Of a stretch of DNA of 64,000 nt, positions 8,761 through 16,498 are shown one piece after another (the stretch's first letter is position 1; each line of letters starts with the position of its first letter). This DNA is from Achromobacter xylosoxidans A8 (GTDB taxonomy: Bacteria; Pseudomonadota; Gammaproteobacteria; Burkholderiales; Burkholderiaceae_B): the NCBI RefSeq assembly GCF_000165835.1, contig NC_014640.1:5518001-5582000 (forward strand), read 5' to 3'. Under the pieces are notes generated by a model. That model saw only the letters and a list, made by a program, of their open reading frames with translations. It ran no database searches and was not told the DNA's origin. Both the position numbers and the translations under genes were made by a program.

Positions 8761-10641
8761 ATGAACCGCTATCCCCTCTGGAAGTACATTACGGTCCTGG
8801 TCGCGGTCATCATCGGCCTGCTGTACACGCTTCCCAACTTCTACGGCGAGTCCCCGGCCGTCCAGGTTTCCAGCGCCAAGGCCACGATCAAGGTCGATCC
8901 AGCCATGCTGAACCGGGTCGATCAGATCCTGACCGACGCCAAGATCCCCAATGAAGGGGTCTACTACGAACAAAACGGCACGCTCGGCACCGTGCGCGCC
9001 CGCTTTACGTCGACCGACCTGCAGTTGCAGGCGCGCGACCTCATCGACAGATCCCTCAACACCGTCGCCGGCGACCCCCACTACACGGTCGCGCTGAACC
9101 TGCTGCCCGCCTCGCCCGCCTGGATGCGCGCCCTGGGCTGGTTCGCGCCCAAGCCCATGTACCTGGGCCTGGACCTGCGCGGCGGCGTGCACTTCCTGCT
9201 GCAAGTGGACATGCAGGGCGCCCTGACCGCCCGCTATGACTCCCTGGCCGCCGACGTGCGTTCGGTGCTGCGCGACCAGAAGGTCAACGTGGCCGGCGTC
9301 GAACGCTCGGGTCTGGCCATTGCCGCCACCTTCGCCAACGCGGACGACCGCGACCGCGCCATTTCCACCCTGCGCAGCCGCCTGCCCGACCTGGAATTCA
9401 CTGAACGCGAAGAGAACGGCAAGCCGCTGCTGATGGCCGCCCTGAACCCGGCCGCCGTCACCCGCGTGCAGGATTCCGCGCTCAAGCAGAACATCAACAC
9501 GCTGCACAACCGCATCAACGAACTGGGCGTGGCCGAACCTGTCATCCAGCAACAGGGCGCCGACCGCATCGTGGTCCAGCTGCCCGGCGTGCAGGACGTG
9601 GCCAAGGCCAAGGAACTGCTGGGCCGCACCGCCACGCTGGAAATCCGCATGGTCGACGACACCCCCGCCGCGCAAGCCGCGCTGCTGGGCGGCAGCGTGC
9701 CGTTCGGTCTCGAACGCTACAACGACCGCGACGGCCGTCCCATCCTGGTGCGCCGCCAGGTCATCCTGACCGGCGAAAACCTGCAGGACGCCCAGCCCGG
9801 CCGCGACTCGCAGACCCAGCAGGCCGCCGTCCACCTGACGCTGGATTCCAAGGGCGCCCGCATCTTCCGCGACGTCACCCGCGACAACATCGGCAAGCGC
9901 ATGGCCATCCTGCTGTTTGAAAACGGCAAGGGCGAAGTGGTCACGGCCCCGGTCATCCGCGGCGAAATCGCCGGCGGCCAGGTGCAGATCTCGGGCAGCA
10001 TGAGCTCCGAGGAAGCCGCCGACACCGCGCTGCTGTTGCGCGCCGGCGCCTTGGCTGCGCCCATGTCCATCATCGAGGAACGCACCATCGGCCCGAGCCT
10101 GGGCGCGGACAACATCGCCAAGGGCTTCTACTCGACGCTGTACGGCTTCCTGGCCATCGCCGTCTTCATCATCCTGTACTACCACCTGTTTGGCGTGTTC
10201 TCGACCATCGGCCTGACCATGAACGTGCTGCTGCTGCTGGCGCTGCTGTCCATGCTGCAGGCCACGCTGACCCTGCCGGGCATCGCGGCAATCGCGCTGA
10301 CGCTGGGCATGGCCATCGACTCGAACGTGCTGATCAACGAGCGGATACGCGAGGAACTGCGCGCGGGCGCCAGTCCGCAGCAGGCCATCCATCACGGCTT
10401 CGAACGCGCCTGGGGCACCATTCTCGACTCGAACCTCACCACGCTGATCGTGGGCCTGGCGCTGCTGGCCTTCGGTTCGGGCCCGATCCGCGGCTTCGCC
10501 GTGGTGCACGTCCTGGGCATCCTGACCTCGATGTTCTCGTCGGTGGTGGGCGTACGCGCGCTGGCCAACCTCTGGTATGGCCGCAAGAAGAAGCTCACGT
10601 CGATCTCCATCGGTGAAGTCTGGAAACCGAAGACCAACTGA
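8761..10641 (+). CDS. secD: Protein translocase subunit SecD
   Basis: 626 residues, the usual length. One N-terminal membrane helix, the conserved GLDLRGGVHFLLQVD segment, a large periplasmic domain, then five C-terminal helices with the RND-type motif ALTLGMAIDSNVLINERIREEL. With SecF it uses the proton gradient to pull exported proteins into the periplasm. The ATG at 8761 has only a weak ribosome site. Confidence 0.97.
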   Translation: MNRYPLWKYITVLVAVIIGLLYTLPNFYGESPAVQVSSAKATIKVDPAMLNRVDQILTDAKIPNEGVYYEQNGTLGTVRARFTSTDLQLQARDLIDRSLNTVAGDPHYTVALNLLPASPAWMRALGWFAPKPMYLGLDLRGGVHFLLQVDMQGALTARYDSLAADVRSVLRDQKVNVAGVERSGLAIAATFANADDRDRAISTLRSRLPDLEFTEREENGKPLLMAALNPAAVTRVQDSALKQNINTLHNRINELGVAEPVIQQQGADRIVVQLPGVQDVAKAKELLGRTATLEIRMVDDTPAAQAALLGGSVPFGLERYNDRDGRPILVRRQVILTGENLQDAQPGRDSQTQQAAVHLTLDSKGARIFRDVTRDNIGKRMAILLFENGKGEVVTAPVIRGEIAGGQVQISGSMSSEEAADTALLLRAGALAAPMSIIEERTIGPSLGADNIAKGFYSTLYGFLAIAVFIILYYHLFGVFSTIGLTMNVLLLLALLSMLQATLTLPGIAAIALTLGMAIDSNVLINERIREELRAGASPQQAIHHGFERAWGTILDSNLTTLIVGLALLAFGSGPIRGFAVVHVLGILTSMFSSVVGVRALANLWYGRKKKLTSISIGEVWKPKTN

Positions 10642-10647
10642 ACATGA

Positions 10648-10668
10648 GCGCGGGCGGCCCGGCCGCCC
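10648..10668 (+). other. GC-rich palindrome between secD and secF
   Basis: GCGGGCGG and CCGCCCGC arms around a 5-nt loop in the 53-bp secD-secF gap, without a T-run. A possible mRNA processing or stability hairpin. Confidence 0.35.
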
Positions 10669-10694
10669 GCCACAGATAAAGCCTAAGGCGAAAA

Positions 10695-11630
10695 ATGGAA
10701 TTTTTCCGTATTCACCGCACCATCCCGTTCATGCGCCACGCGTTGGTGCTGAACATCATCAGCTTCGTCACTTTCCTGGCGGCTGTCTTCTTCATCGTCA
10801 CCCGCGGCTTCCACCTGTCGATCGAGTTCACCGGCGGCACGGTCATGGAAGTCAACTACGCCCAGACGGCGCAGCTTGAAAACGTGCGCGGCGTGGTCTC
10901 CAAGCTGGGCTACACCGACTTCCAGGTGCAGAACTTCGGCACCTCGCACGACGTCATGATCCGCCTGCCCTTGCAGGAAGGCCAGACCTCGGCCACCCAG
11001 AGCGAAACCGTCATGGCCGCGCTGAAGACCGCCGACTCCGGCGTCGAACTGCGCCGCGTCGAGTTCGTCGGCCCGCAGGTGGGCCAGGAACTGCTGCACA
11101 ACGGGCTGATGGCCCTGCTCGTCGTGGTCATCGGCATCATGGTGTACCTGGGCTTCCGCTTCGAATGGAAGTTCGCCGTCGCCGGCGTGATCGCCAACCT
11201 GCACGACGTGGTGATCATCCTGGGCTTCTTCGCCTTCTTCCAGTGGGAATTCTCGCTGTCGGTGCTGGCGGGCGTGCTGGCGGTGCTGGGCTACTCCGTG
11301 AACGAATCCGTGGTCATCATGGACCGGATCCGCGAGAACTTCCGCAAGTACCGCAAGGCGGACGTGCACGAAGTCATCAACAGCGCCATCACGCAGACCA
11401 TCTCGCGGACCATCATCACCCACGGTTCGACGCAGATGATGGTGCTGGCCATGCTGTTCTTCGGCGGCCCCACCCTGCACTACTTCGCCATGGCCCTGAC
11501 CATCGGCATCTGGTTCGGCATCTACTCGTCGGTGTTCGTGGCCGCGGCCCTGGCCATGTGGCTGGGCGTCAAGCGCGAAGACTTGGTCAAGCCGGTCAAG
11601 AAGGAAGGCGAGGAAGGCGAAGCCGCCTGA
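10695..11630 (+). CDS. secF: Protein translocase subunit SecF
   Basis: 311 residues with six predicted membrane segments, the N-terminal periplasmic loop opening GFHLSIEFTGGTVMEV, and the conserved VLGYSVNESVVIMDRIREN motif. AAGG precedes the ATG. Last gene of the yajC-secDF operon. Its terminator, starting about 18 bp downstream, has been split by an IS. Confidence 0.97.
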   Translation: MEFFRIHRTIPFMRHALVLNIISFVTFLAAVFFIVTRGFHLSIEFTGGTVMEVNYAQTAQLENVRGVVSKLGYTDFQVQNFGTSHDVMIRLPLQEGQTSATQSETVMAALKTADSGVELRRVEFVGPQVGQELLHNGLMALLVVVIGIMVYLGFRFEWKFAVAGVIANLHDVVIILGFFAFFQWEFSLSVLAGVLAVLGYSVNESVVIMDRIRENFRKYRKADVHEVINSAITQTISRTIITHGSTQMMVLAMLFFGGPTLHYFAMALTIGIWFGIYSSVFVAAALAMWLGVKREDLVKPVKKEGEEGEAA

Positions 11631-11647
11631 TTATTTCCGCTTGAAGA

Positions 11648-11661
11648 GAAACCCGCCGCAT
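11648..11661 (+). terminator. Left half of the split secF terminator
   Basis: AAACCCGCCGC lies just left of the IS. Its complement GCGGCGGGTTTTTT lies just right of the IS at 13098-13111. Removing the IS and one CAT rebuilds an 11-bp perfect stem with an ATT loop and a T-tract, a convergent terminator between secF and the minus-strand gene at 13111-13458. Confidence 0.85.
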
Positions 11662-11684
11662 TGAACTGACCCCCAGAAGTTGGA
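11662..11684. repeat. IS terminal inverted repeat, left
   Basis: 23 bp beginning TGAACTGACCCCC. It matches the reverse complement of 13072-13094 at 21 of 23 positions. Confidence 0.92.
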
Positions 11685-11694
11685 TGATCAGAAG

Positions 11695-12534
11695 CTAAAG
11701 CCCGAAGGCCTGAGCTCGGTACTGCACCGGACTCAGGCCTTTTAGCTTGAGTTTGATGCGTTCGTGATTGTAATAACGGATGTACTGGCGGATGCCCGCC
11801 TGTAACTGCGCGACGTTTTCGAAGCGATTCAGGTGGAAGAATTCGGACTTCAACGTGCCAAAGAAGCTCTCCATGGCGGCGTTGTCCAGACAATTTCCCC
11901 TGCGCGACATGCTTTGGGTAAGCGACCGATCTGCCAGCATGCGGCGGTATTGGGGATGTTGATACTGCCAGCCCTGGTCTGAGTGCAGGATGGGGCTGTC
12001 GGTGGGCTTGAGCCGCGCCAGCGCTTTCTTCACCATGGTGCCAATAAGCTTGAACACTGGCCGTTGGCTGGTCTCATAGGCCACGATCTCACCGTTATAC
12101 AGGTCCATGACCGGCGACAGATACAGCTTTTCGCCTCGTACCTTGAACTCGGTCACATCGGTAACCCACTTTTGGTTCGGCCGCTCAGCAACGAAGTCGC
12201 GCGCCAGCACGTTGGCCGCCACGTGATGCGACTGGCCTCGGTAAGAGCGGTACTTTTTGACTCGCACCAACGACTTCAGGCCCAGCCTCTGCATCAGCTT
12301 CTGTACCGTTTTGTGATTCACTAATTCCCCCGCCTGGCGTAACGCGGCCGTGATCCGGCGATAGCCGTAGCGGCCCTTGTGGCGTGCATAGACCGCACTG
12401 ATGCGTGCCTTCAAATCAGCGTACTGATCGGCAGCGCCCTGCGCCTTCAGGTGATAGTAGAACGTGCTGCGCGACAGTTTGGCTGCGCGCAGCAACCGTT
12501 CCAGCGGATGCTTATGCCTCAATTCTTGGACCAC
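11695..12534 (-). CDS. IS3-family transposase OrfB (DDE integrase domain)
   Basis: 279 residues counted from a GTG at 12534, but most likely made as the C-terminal part of an OrfAB fusion by -1 frameshifting. An HTH_21-like N-terminal segment is followed by an rve-type catalytic core with Asp126 (WVTDVTEF), Asp186 (LHSDQGWQ) and Glu222 (AAMESFFGTLKSE). The 35-residue D-E spacing is diagnostic for IS3 elements. It overlaps orfA by 16 bp. Confidence 0.95.
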   Translation of the reverse strand: MVQELRHKHPLERLLRAAKLSRSTFYYHLKAQGAADQYADLKARISAVYARHKGRYGYRRITAALRQAGELVNHKTVQKLMQRLGLKSLVRVKKYRSYRGQSHHVAANVLARDFVAERPNQKWVTDVTEFKVRGEKLYLSPVMDLYNGEIVAYETSQRPVFKLIGTMVKKALARLKPTDSPILHSDQGWQYQHPQYRRMLADRSLTQSMSRRGNCLDNAAMESFFGTLKSEFFHLNRFENVAQLQAGIRQYIRYYNHERIKLKLKGLSPVQYRAQAFGL

Positions 12535-13043
12535 TTGCGCTTTGCAACGAGCGCTTGGGTCTTTTCCGCTTCGATCAAGGCATCGAGCTTTTTTAGGTAG
12601 TCCAGCTCCGCTCGCAGGTTCGCGACCTCTTCGCGTAGCTCCTCCTCGGTCATGTCTTTGGGCACTGGCTCGGGGGGATACTTATGTGGCATGGCGCGTT
12701 GTCCTCTCGGCTGGGGCTCCAACGCCCCAATACCATGCTTATGATACTGAGCGCGCCATTGGCCTATCGAACCCGCTGACCGAATATCGTAGAGCGCGAC
12801 CACCTCTCGGTCTGACAGCCCCTCCCGCTCGGCGTGCTTCAACACCCTCAGCTTGAACTGCGCGTCATAGTGACCGGACTTCTTGGCCAAGGCCGCGCGC
12901 CCATGGATCTGAAAACCCGACACCCAACGCCGCAGCATCGAGTAGTCGACCTGCAGTTCAGCAGCAATCAACTCAATACTGTGTTGCCCTGATAAACATT
13001 TCTTGACCGCGCGCAGCTTAAAGCGCTCGTCGTACTTCGTCAT
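12519..13043 (-). CDS. IS3-family OrfA (helix-turn-helix DNA-binding protein)
   Basis: 174 residues from the ATG at 13043 (MTKYDERFKL). The open frame extends 11 codons further into the inverted repeat, but that start would lie within the IS terminus. Two HTH-like units (SIELIAAELQVDYSMLRRWV and a second around YDIRSAGSIGQW) are followed by a C-terminal coiled-coil (EELREEVANLRAELDYLKKL) typical of IS150-type OrfA. It binds the IS ends and dimerises. A GGGGG tract, the only Shine-Dalgarno candidate, lies inside a hairpin stem directly upstream. Confidence 0.92.
   Translation of the reverse strand: MTKYDERFKLRAVKKCLSGQHSIELIAAELQVDYSMLRRWVSGFQIHGRAALAKKSGHYDAQFKLRVLKHAEREGLSDREVVALYDIRSAGSIGQWRAQYHKHGIGALEPQPRGQRAMPHKYPPEPVPKDMTEEELREEVANLRAELDYLKKLDALIEAEKTQALVAKRKWSKN
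12588..12594 (-). other. Programmed -1 frameshift site
   Basis: On the minus strand the sequence reads CTA AAA AAG CTC in the orfA frame, so the heptamer A-AAA-AAG is in the canonical slippery register. Slipping back one base continues without a stop into the orfB frame, giving the OrfAB fusion transposase. Confidence 0.85.
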
Positions 13044-13050
13044 GTAAAAA

Positions 13051-13086
13051 CCCCCGAAGGTTGGATCTACGTCCAACTTTCGGGGG
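13051..13086 (-). terminator. IS-internal hairpin/terminator guarding orfA
   Basis: 15-bp stem (13051-13065 with 13072-13086, one mismatch on the minus strand) around a 6-nt loop. On the minus strand it is followed by TTTTT and then the orfA start region. It would stop transcripts entering the IS from the right and hides the GGGGG in front of orfA. Confidence 0.7.
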
Positions 13087-13094
13087 TCAGTTCA
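13072..13094. repeat. IS terminal inverted repeat, right
   Basis: Partner of 11662-11684, ending in GGGGGTCAGTTCA. Its inner half is also the 5-prime arm of the orfA-upstream hairpin on the minus strand. Confidence 0.92.
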
Positions 13095-13097
13095 CAT

Positions 13098-13111
13098 TGC
13101 GGCGGGTTTTT
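13098..13111 (+). terminator. Right half of the split secF terminator
   Basis: GCGGCGGG followed by six T, complementary to 11648-11658. The T-tract runs into the stop codon of the convergent minus-strand gene at 13111. Confidence 0.85.
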
Positions 13112-13458
13112 TATTGCGCGGCGCCTGGCGGCTTCCGCTGGATCAGGAATCGCAATCCCGCCCGCAAGCCGAACGCGCAGGGGATGACAATGAACTGCAG
13201 CAAGCCTGCAAAAATCCAGGCCCAGGCCCAGCGGAAACGCCACGGAATGAATTCCTGCACCCCGTTGTCATCGAAGTACGGGTCATGACTGACAAGCGCC
13301 AGGCCGATCAGGTATGAAAACAGTGCGCATGCCGTGACGAAAAGCCAAAACCGGGTTGCGCTGGCCTTCAGGCCAAAACGCAGCCAATACACCGCGCTGG
13401 CCGCCAGGGAGGTCAGCAGGCTGACTGCGAACAGCAATGCGAAAAGATGGAAAACCAT
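13111..13458 (-). CDS. Small hypothetical integral membrane protein
   Basis: 115 residues with three or four hydrophobic segments (about 3-27, 38-57, 74-99) and a basic C-terminus (RFLIQRKPPG). No family recognised. The frame runs convergent toward secF, and its downstream terminator was shared with secF before the IS inserted. Its codon use matches neighbouring genes, which supports it being real. Function unknown. Confidence 0.7.
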   Translation of the reverse strand: MVFHLFALLFAVSLLTSLAASAVYWLRFGLKASATRFWLFVTACALFSYLIGLALVSHDPYFDDNGVQEFIPWRFRWAWAWIFAGLLQFIVIPCAFGLRAGLRFLIQRKPPGAAQ

Positions 13459-13592
13459 AGGGTCGATGTCCGCTGCCGGGGTCAGTCAGGCCGATGCGCC
13501 GGCGCGCAAGGCCGGGCGCGAGCACTGTACCGCAGGGCGCCGCCACGGTGTACGGGTACGGATCCGCGCGGATTCGCTACCATAGCCGCACC

Positions 13593-14270
13593 ATGAAACT
13601 CGTCATCGATCACCTCGTCATCGCCGCCGCCGACCTGGACAGCGGCGCCGAATACGTCGCCGGACTGCTAGGCATCGCCCCCTCGGGCGGCGGCGCGCAT
13701 CCCCGCATGGGCACCCACAACCGGGTGCTGGGCATGGCGGGCGGCATCTACCTCGAAGTCATCGCCATCGATCCGCGGGCCCCGGCGCCAGCGCGGCCGC
13801 GCTGGTTCGGACTGGATCAGGACGCAGTCCGCGCCCGCATCGCCCAGGGGCCCTACCTGGCACATTGGGCGGCTCGGGTGGAGGCGCCGCTGGACCTGAC
13901 CCTCATGCAGGCCGAACATCCCGCGCGCATCCCTCCCGCCATCCCTATGGAACGCGGGCAGTTGCGCTGGCGGCTGACGGTGCCCGACGACGGCAGCCTG
14001 CCCGCGTGGCGCGAAGCCGGCCACGCGGCCGGCGACGGCCTGCTGCCCACGTTGATCCAATGGGACGTCGAGAATTATCCCGGCGTCAGCCTGCCGCCCC
14101 AGGACCTGGTCCTCAAGCAATTGTCCGGCAGCCATCCCCAGGCTGGACTGCTGCGCCAGGGCTTGGCCTGGCTGGGCGCCGACCACCTGATCCAGGTGGA
14201 ACAGGCCGACGGGCCGCCCCGCCTGAGCGCGCAGATAGAAACGGCCGGCGGCCTGAAGATCCTGGCCTGA
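13593..14270 (+). CDS. VOC/glyoxalase-like domain protein
   Basis: 225 residues from the ATG at 13593 (MKLVIDHLVIAAADLDSG), chosen because the family begins at this beta strand; the upstream 33 in-frame codons have no domain. The opening IDHLVIAAADLDSGAEYVAGLLGIAPSGG and the later HRMGTHNRVL-like stretch fit the PF13468-type glyoxalase-like group. The order of His and Glu metal ligands cannot be assigned with certainty. It is followed by the tRNA-editing gene after 35 bp. Confidence 0.82.
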   Translation: MKLVIDHLVIAAADLDSGAEYVAGLLGIAPSGGGAHPRMGTHNRVLGMAGGIYLEVIAIDPRAPAPARPRWFGLDQDAVRARIAQGPYLAHWAARVEAPLDLTLMQAEHPARIPPAIPMERGQLRWRLTVPDDGSLPAWREAGHAAGDGLLPTLIQWDVENYPGVSLPPQDLVLKQLSGSHPQAGLLRQGLAWLGADHLIQVEQADGPPRLSAQIETAGGLKILA

Positions 14271-14305
14271 ATCCGCCCCATCAAAAAACATCCGGAGACC
14301 TGTAC

Positions 14306-15016
14306 ATGCATGCCACCCGCAAGCGATTCGACGAAGACCCTTACCTGGACCGATGCGACGCCACCGTGATCGCGGTCAGCCCCGAAGGCGTCGAACTGGA
14401 CGAGACCGTCTGCTACGCGCGCAGCGGCGGCCAGGCGGGCGACAGCGGCACGCTGACGCTGGCCGACGGCCGCGCGTTGGCGCTGACCGACACCGTGTAT
14501 GCCGACGACCGCCAGCGCATCCTGCATGTGCTGGAAGGCGGGATGACGCCGCAAGTAGGCGACCGCGTCTCGGTGGCCATCGATTGGCCGCGGCGCCACC
14601 GGCTCATGCGCCTGCATACCTGCCTGCACCTGTTGGGCGCGCTGGTGCCCGCGCCCGTGACCGGCTGCAGCATTTCACCCGACTCGGCGCGGGTCGATTT
14701 CGACCTGCCCGAGTCCACGCTGGACAAGGCCGACCTGACCGAACGCCTGAACGCCTTGATCGAGGCCCGCACCGGCGTCAGCATCAACTGCATCACGCCC
14801 GAGCAACTGGCGGCCGAACCCGACCTGGTGCGCACCGTGGGCGCTGCGCCCCCGGCCGGCACCGCCAGCATACGCATCGTCGAAATCCCGGGCGTGGATC
14901 GCCAGCCCTGTGGTGGCACGCACGTGGCCAACACCGGCGAGATCGGCGCGGTGATCGTTACGAAGATCGAGAAAAAGAGCCGCACCAACCGGCGCGTCGT
15001 GGTGAATTTCGCGTAG
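14306..15016 (+). CDS. Alanyl-tRNA editing protein (AlaX type)
   Basis: 236 residues from the ATG at 14306 with GGAG upstream; a longer open frame is a shadow of the VOC gene. Free-standing homologue of the AlaRS editing domain that deacylates Ser- or Gly-tRNA(Ala). Zinc motifs: His104-x3-His108 (RLHTCLHLL) and Cys202-x3-His206 (PCGGTHVANTGEIG). The N-terminal YARSGGQAGDSG beta-barrel element marks the medium AlaX-M type. It probably shares a transcript with the VOC gene. Confidence 0.92.
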   Translation: MHATRKRFDEDPYLDRCDATVIAVSPEGVELDETVCYARSGGQAGDSGTLTLADGRALALTDTVYADDRQRILHVLEGGMTPQVGDRVSVAIDWPRRHRLMRLHTCLHLLGALVPAPVTGCSISPDSARVDFDLPESTLDKADLTERLNALIEARTGVSINCITPEQLAAEPDLVRTVGAAPPAGTASIRIVEIPGVDRQPCGGTHVANTGEIGAVIVTKIEKKSRTNRRVVVNFA

Positions 15017-15026
15017 GGCGTAGTCT

Positions 15027-15055
15027 GGAGCCGGCCCCTGGCCGGCTTCCGGACA
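15027..15055 (+). terminator. Candidate terminator after alaX
   Basis: GAGCCGGCC and GGCCGGCTT arms with a 3-nt loop, 10 bp after the stop. The following CCGGACACTGG is not a good T-run, so termination may be weak or factor-dependent. Confidence 0.4.
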
Positions 15056-15129
15056 CTGGCTTATTTTGCTTCTTCGCAGGTTTGCGGGTTTGCAGGCGAA
15101 GGCCGTGTCGCTTCGTAGACCGCACGTCG

Positions 15130-15380
15130 TCGCGGACGGCTGGGTGGCGGGCGCGAGAGGATATTCATACGCAAGCCACCATCCCTCCCCCCCGACGGCG
15201 ACACCACCAGAAAACCAATCGCCGCATTCGCGCCAGCGATCACAATCACACTTAAAACAATGACGTATGTATTAATCGGCCGCCCGCGCGGCCGATTAAT
15301 ACGGGCAGCCCAAGACTCGCCCCCGACCACAGCTCCAGCAGCGCCACAGGCCAAGACGCACGTAGCCCGTCGGCGCGGGC
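15130..15380. repeat. Element P, copy A (palindrome-centred dispersed repeat)
   Basis: Bases 15181-15376 align without gaps to 31381-31576 at about 90% by eye; 15231-15330 has only two differences. At the centre, 15271-15300 form a perfect palindrome: 13-nt arms ATTAATCGGCCGC and GCGGCCGATTAAT around CCGC. Weaker similarity continues left to about 15130, including a hairpin with loop CATACGCAA. The minus strand is open through both copies (TYVIVLSVIVIAGAN is common to both), but the open frames diverge at both ends and have no convincing start, so it is called a repeat. It lies between convergent alaX and PAP2. Bases 15056-15129 hold nothing recognisable. Confidence 0.85.
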
Positions 15381-15536
15381 GGCGTGGCGGCTCGCAACCT
15401 CGATGCGCCCGAGGGAATCTGAAGGAAAGGCCGAAGGCCTTGACGAAGATGACGACGGGGCAGTCCGGAGCGAACGCTCCGGACCGCAATCGTGGGCGCG
15501 AGCCGCCACGCCGACCGCGCCGACGGGCGACCTACG
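15361..15536 (-). repeat. Element C, copy A (conserved core within long inverted arms)
   Basis: Inverted arms 15361-15395 and 15498-15536 pair over 34 of 35 positions plus a 4-nt insertion. The enclosed core 15396-15497, read on the minus strand, matches the core at 30843-30938 nearly base for base and holds two hairpins (15463-15484 with GTCCGGAGC arms; 15427-15441 with AAGGCC arms). The arm sequence is unrelated to that of copy B. On the minus strand it begins 31 nt after the PAP2 stop codon, in the sense of that gene. Possible structured 3-prime-UTR RNA or a small mobile element. Confidence 0.85.
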
Positions 15537-15567
15537 AAGCACAAGCCAACGCCAGCAACAGCAACCC

Positions 15568-16329
15568 TTACTTTTTCCACCAGCGCCAAGGCGCGCGCAG
15601 GGGCCACTGATATTCGGCGCCCAACACCCGGGGCGCCAACACATGCCCGACCAGCACCGCGATGCCCGCGGCCGTCATCACATCGGACAGATAGTGGTCC
15701 AGATTGACCAGCCGGCTCATGGCCACCAGCACCGCCAGCAGCAGGAAGACCCAGCGCCAGCGCGGCGCCAGGATGCCTAGCGTCACCGCCACGGCGAACG
15801 CCGCATAGGTGTGGCTGGAGGGAAAGGAGTTGTAGAGCTGCACGCGCGAGAACGACTCGCCCAGCCCGTAGATGCCCTTCTCGAAGAACAGCTCGGGACG
15901 CGCCCGCGCCACCGAACGCTTAAGCACCAGCACCACCAGCCCGCCCACCGCCATCGTCGACAACATCAGCAGGCTGCCGCGCGCCATGCTGGCGTAGCTC
16001 ATGCGCACCGGGTTGCGCCAGCCGCGCGCCAGGCCGACCAGCCCTATCACATAGAAGGCCAGCGCCACGCCGATATAGGGGCCGCTTTCGCCGAGCTCGC
16101 CGATCCATTCGAAGGATTCGTTCACGCCCTCGGAGACCGACTGCTTGATCCACACCGCCAGCGGCAGGTCCACCCACAGCGCGCAGGCGCTGGCGGCCAG
16201 CGCCAGGGCGCAGCCCAGCAGCACCCAGGTCAGCGCGGAAAACGGATTGCGGAACTGATCGGGCCCGGGGCCCGCCACGGCGTCGGTCACGGGAGCGGCC
16301 GCCGAAGGCGTCAGGGGATTGGTGTTCAT
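15568..16329 (-). CDS. PAP2-family phosphatase (membrane)
   Basis: 253 residues, about six membrane helices. The acid-phosphatase signature is complete: KRSVARARP (motif 1), PSSHT (motif 2) and SRLVNLDHYLSDV (motif 3, catalytic His). It hydrolyses lipid phosphates or undecaprenyl pyrophosphate at the periplasmic face; the substrate is unknown. Single gene, convergent with alaX and divergent from miaB. Element C lies just beyond its stop. Confidence 0.92.
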   Translation of the reverse strand: MNTNPLTPSAAAPVTDAVAGPGPDQFRNPFSALTWVLLGCALALAASACALWVDLPLAVWIKQSVSEGVNESFEWIGELGESGPYIGVALAFYVIGLVGLARGWRNPVRMSYASMARGSLLMLSTMAVGGLVVLVLKRSVARARPELFFEKGIYGLGESFSRVQLYNSFPSSHTYAAFAVAVTLGILAPRWRWVFLLLAVLVAMSRLVNLDHYLSDVMTAAGIAVLVGHVLAPRVLGAEYQWPLRAPWRWWKK

Positions 16330-16498
16330 CGGTACCGCTACAGGGAAATGAGAAATGTTCCTGGACCCCGGAATCGGCCCAGCACGCTATCGTAACGGCC
16401 TGGACGCGCCAGACCAAGAAGCAAATTCGGGCAAGGGTTAAAATCCCGGGTTTCCTACCTTTCTGCCCCCGGGATCTACACCCGTCACGGCGACCATC

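Larger units (their letters stand above)
11662..13094 (-). mobile_element. Complete IS3-family insertion sequence (IS150-like group), 1433 bp
   Basis: Two overlapping transposase frames on the minus strand, an A6G slippery site in the overlap region, and 23-bp imperfect terminal inverted repeats (11662-11684 and 13072-13094, two differences, ends TGAACTGACCCCC). The direct repeat CAT flanks both ends (11659-11661, 13095-13097). Both frames are intact and DDE residues are present, so the element looks competent. It sits exactly in the loop of the secF terminator. No IS name is assigned because no database comparison was possible. Confidence 0.95.

Noticed and set aside
15061..15489. A minus-strand gene covering element P and part of element C in copy A
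   Set aside because: The frame runs through two independent repeats and the downstream part has no counterpart in copy B. It is better explained as repeat DNA.
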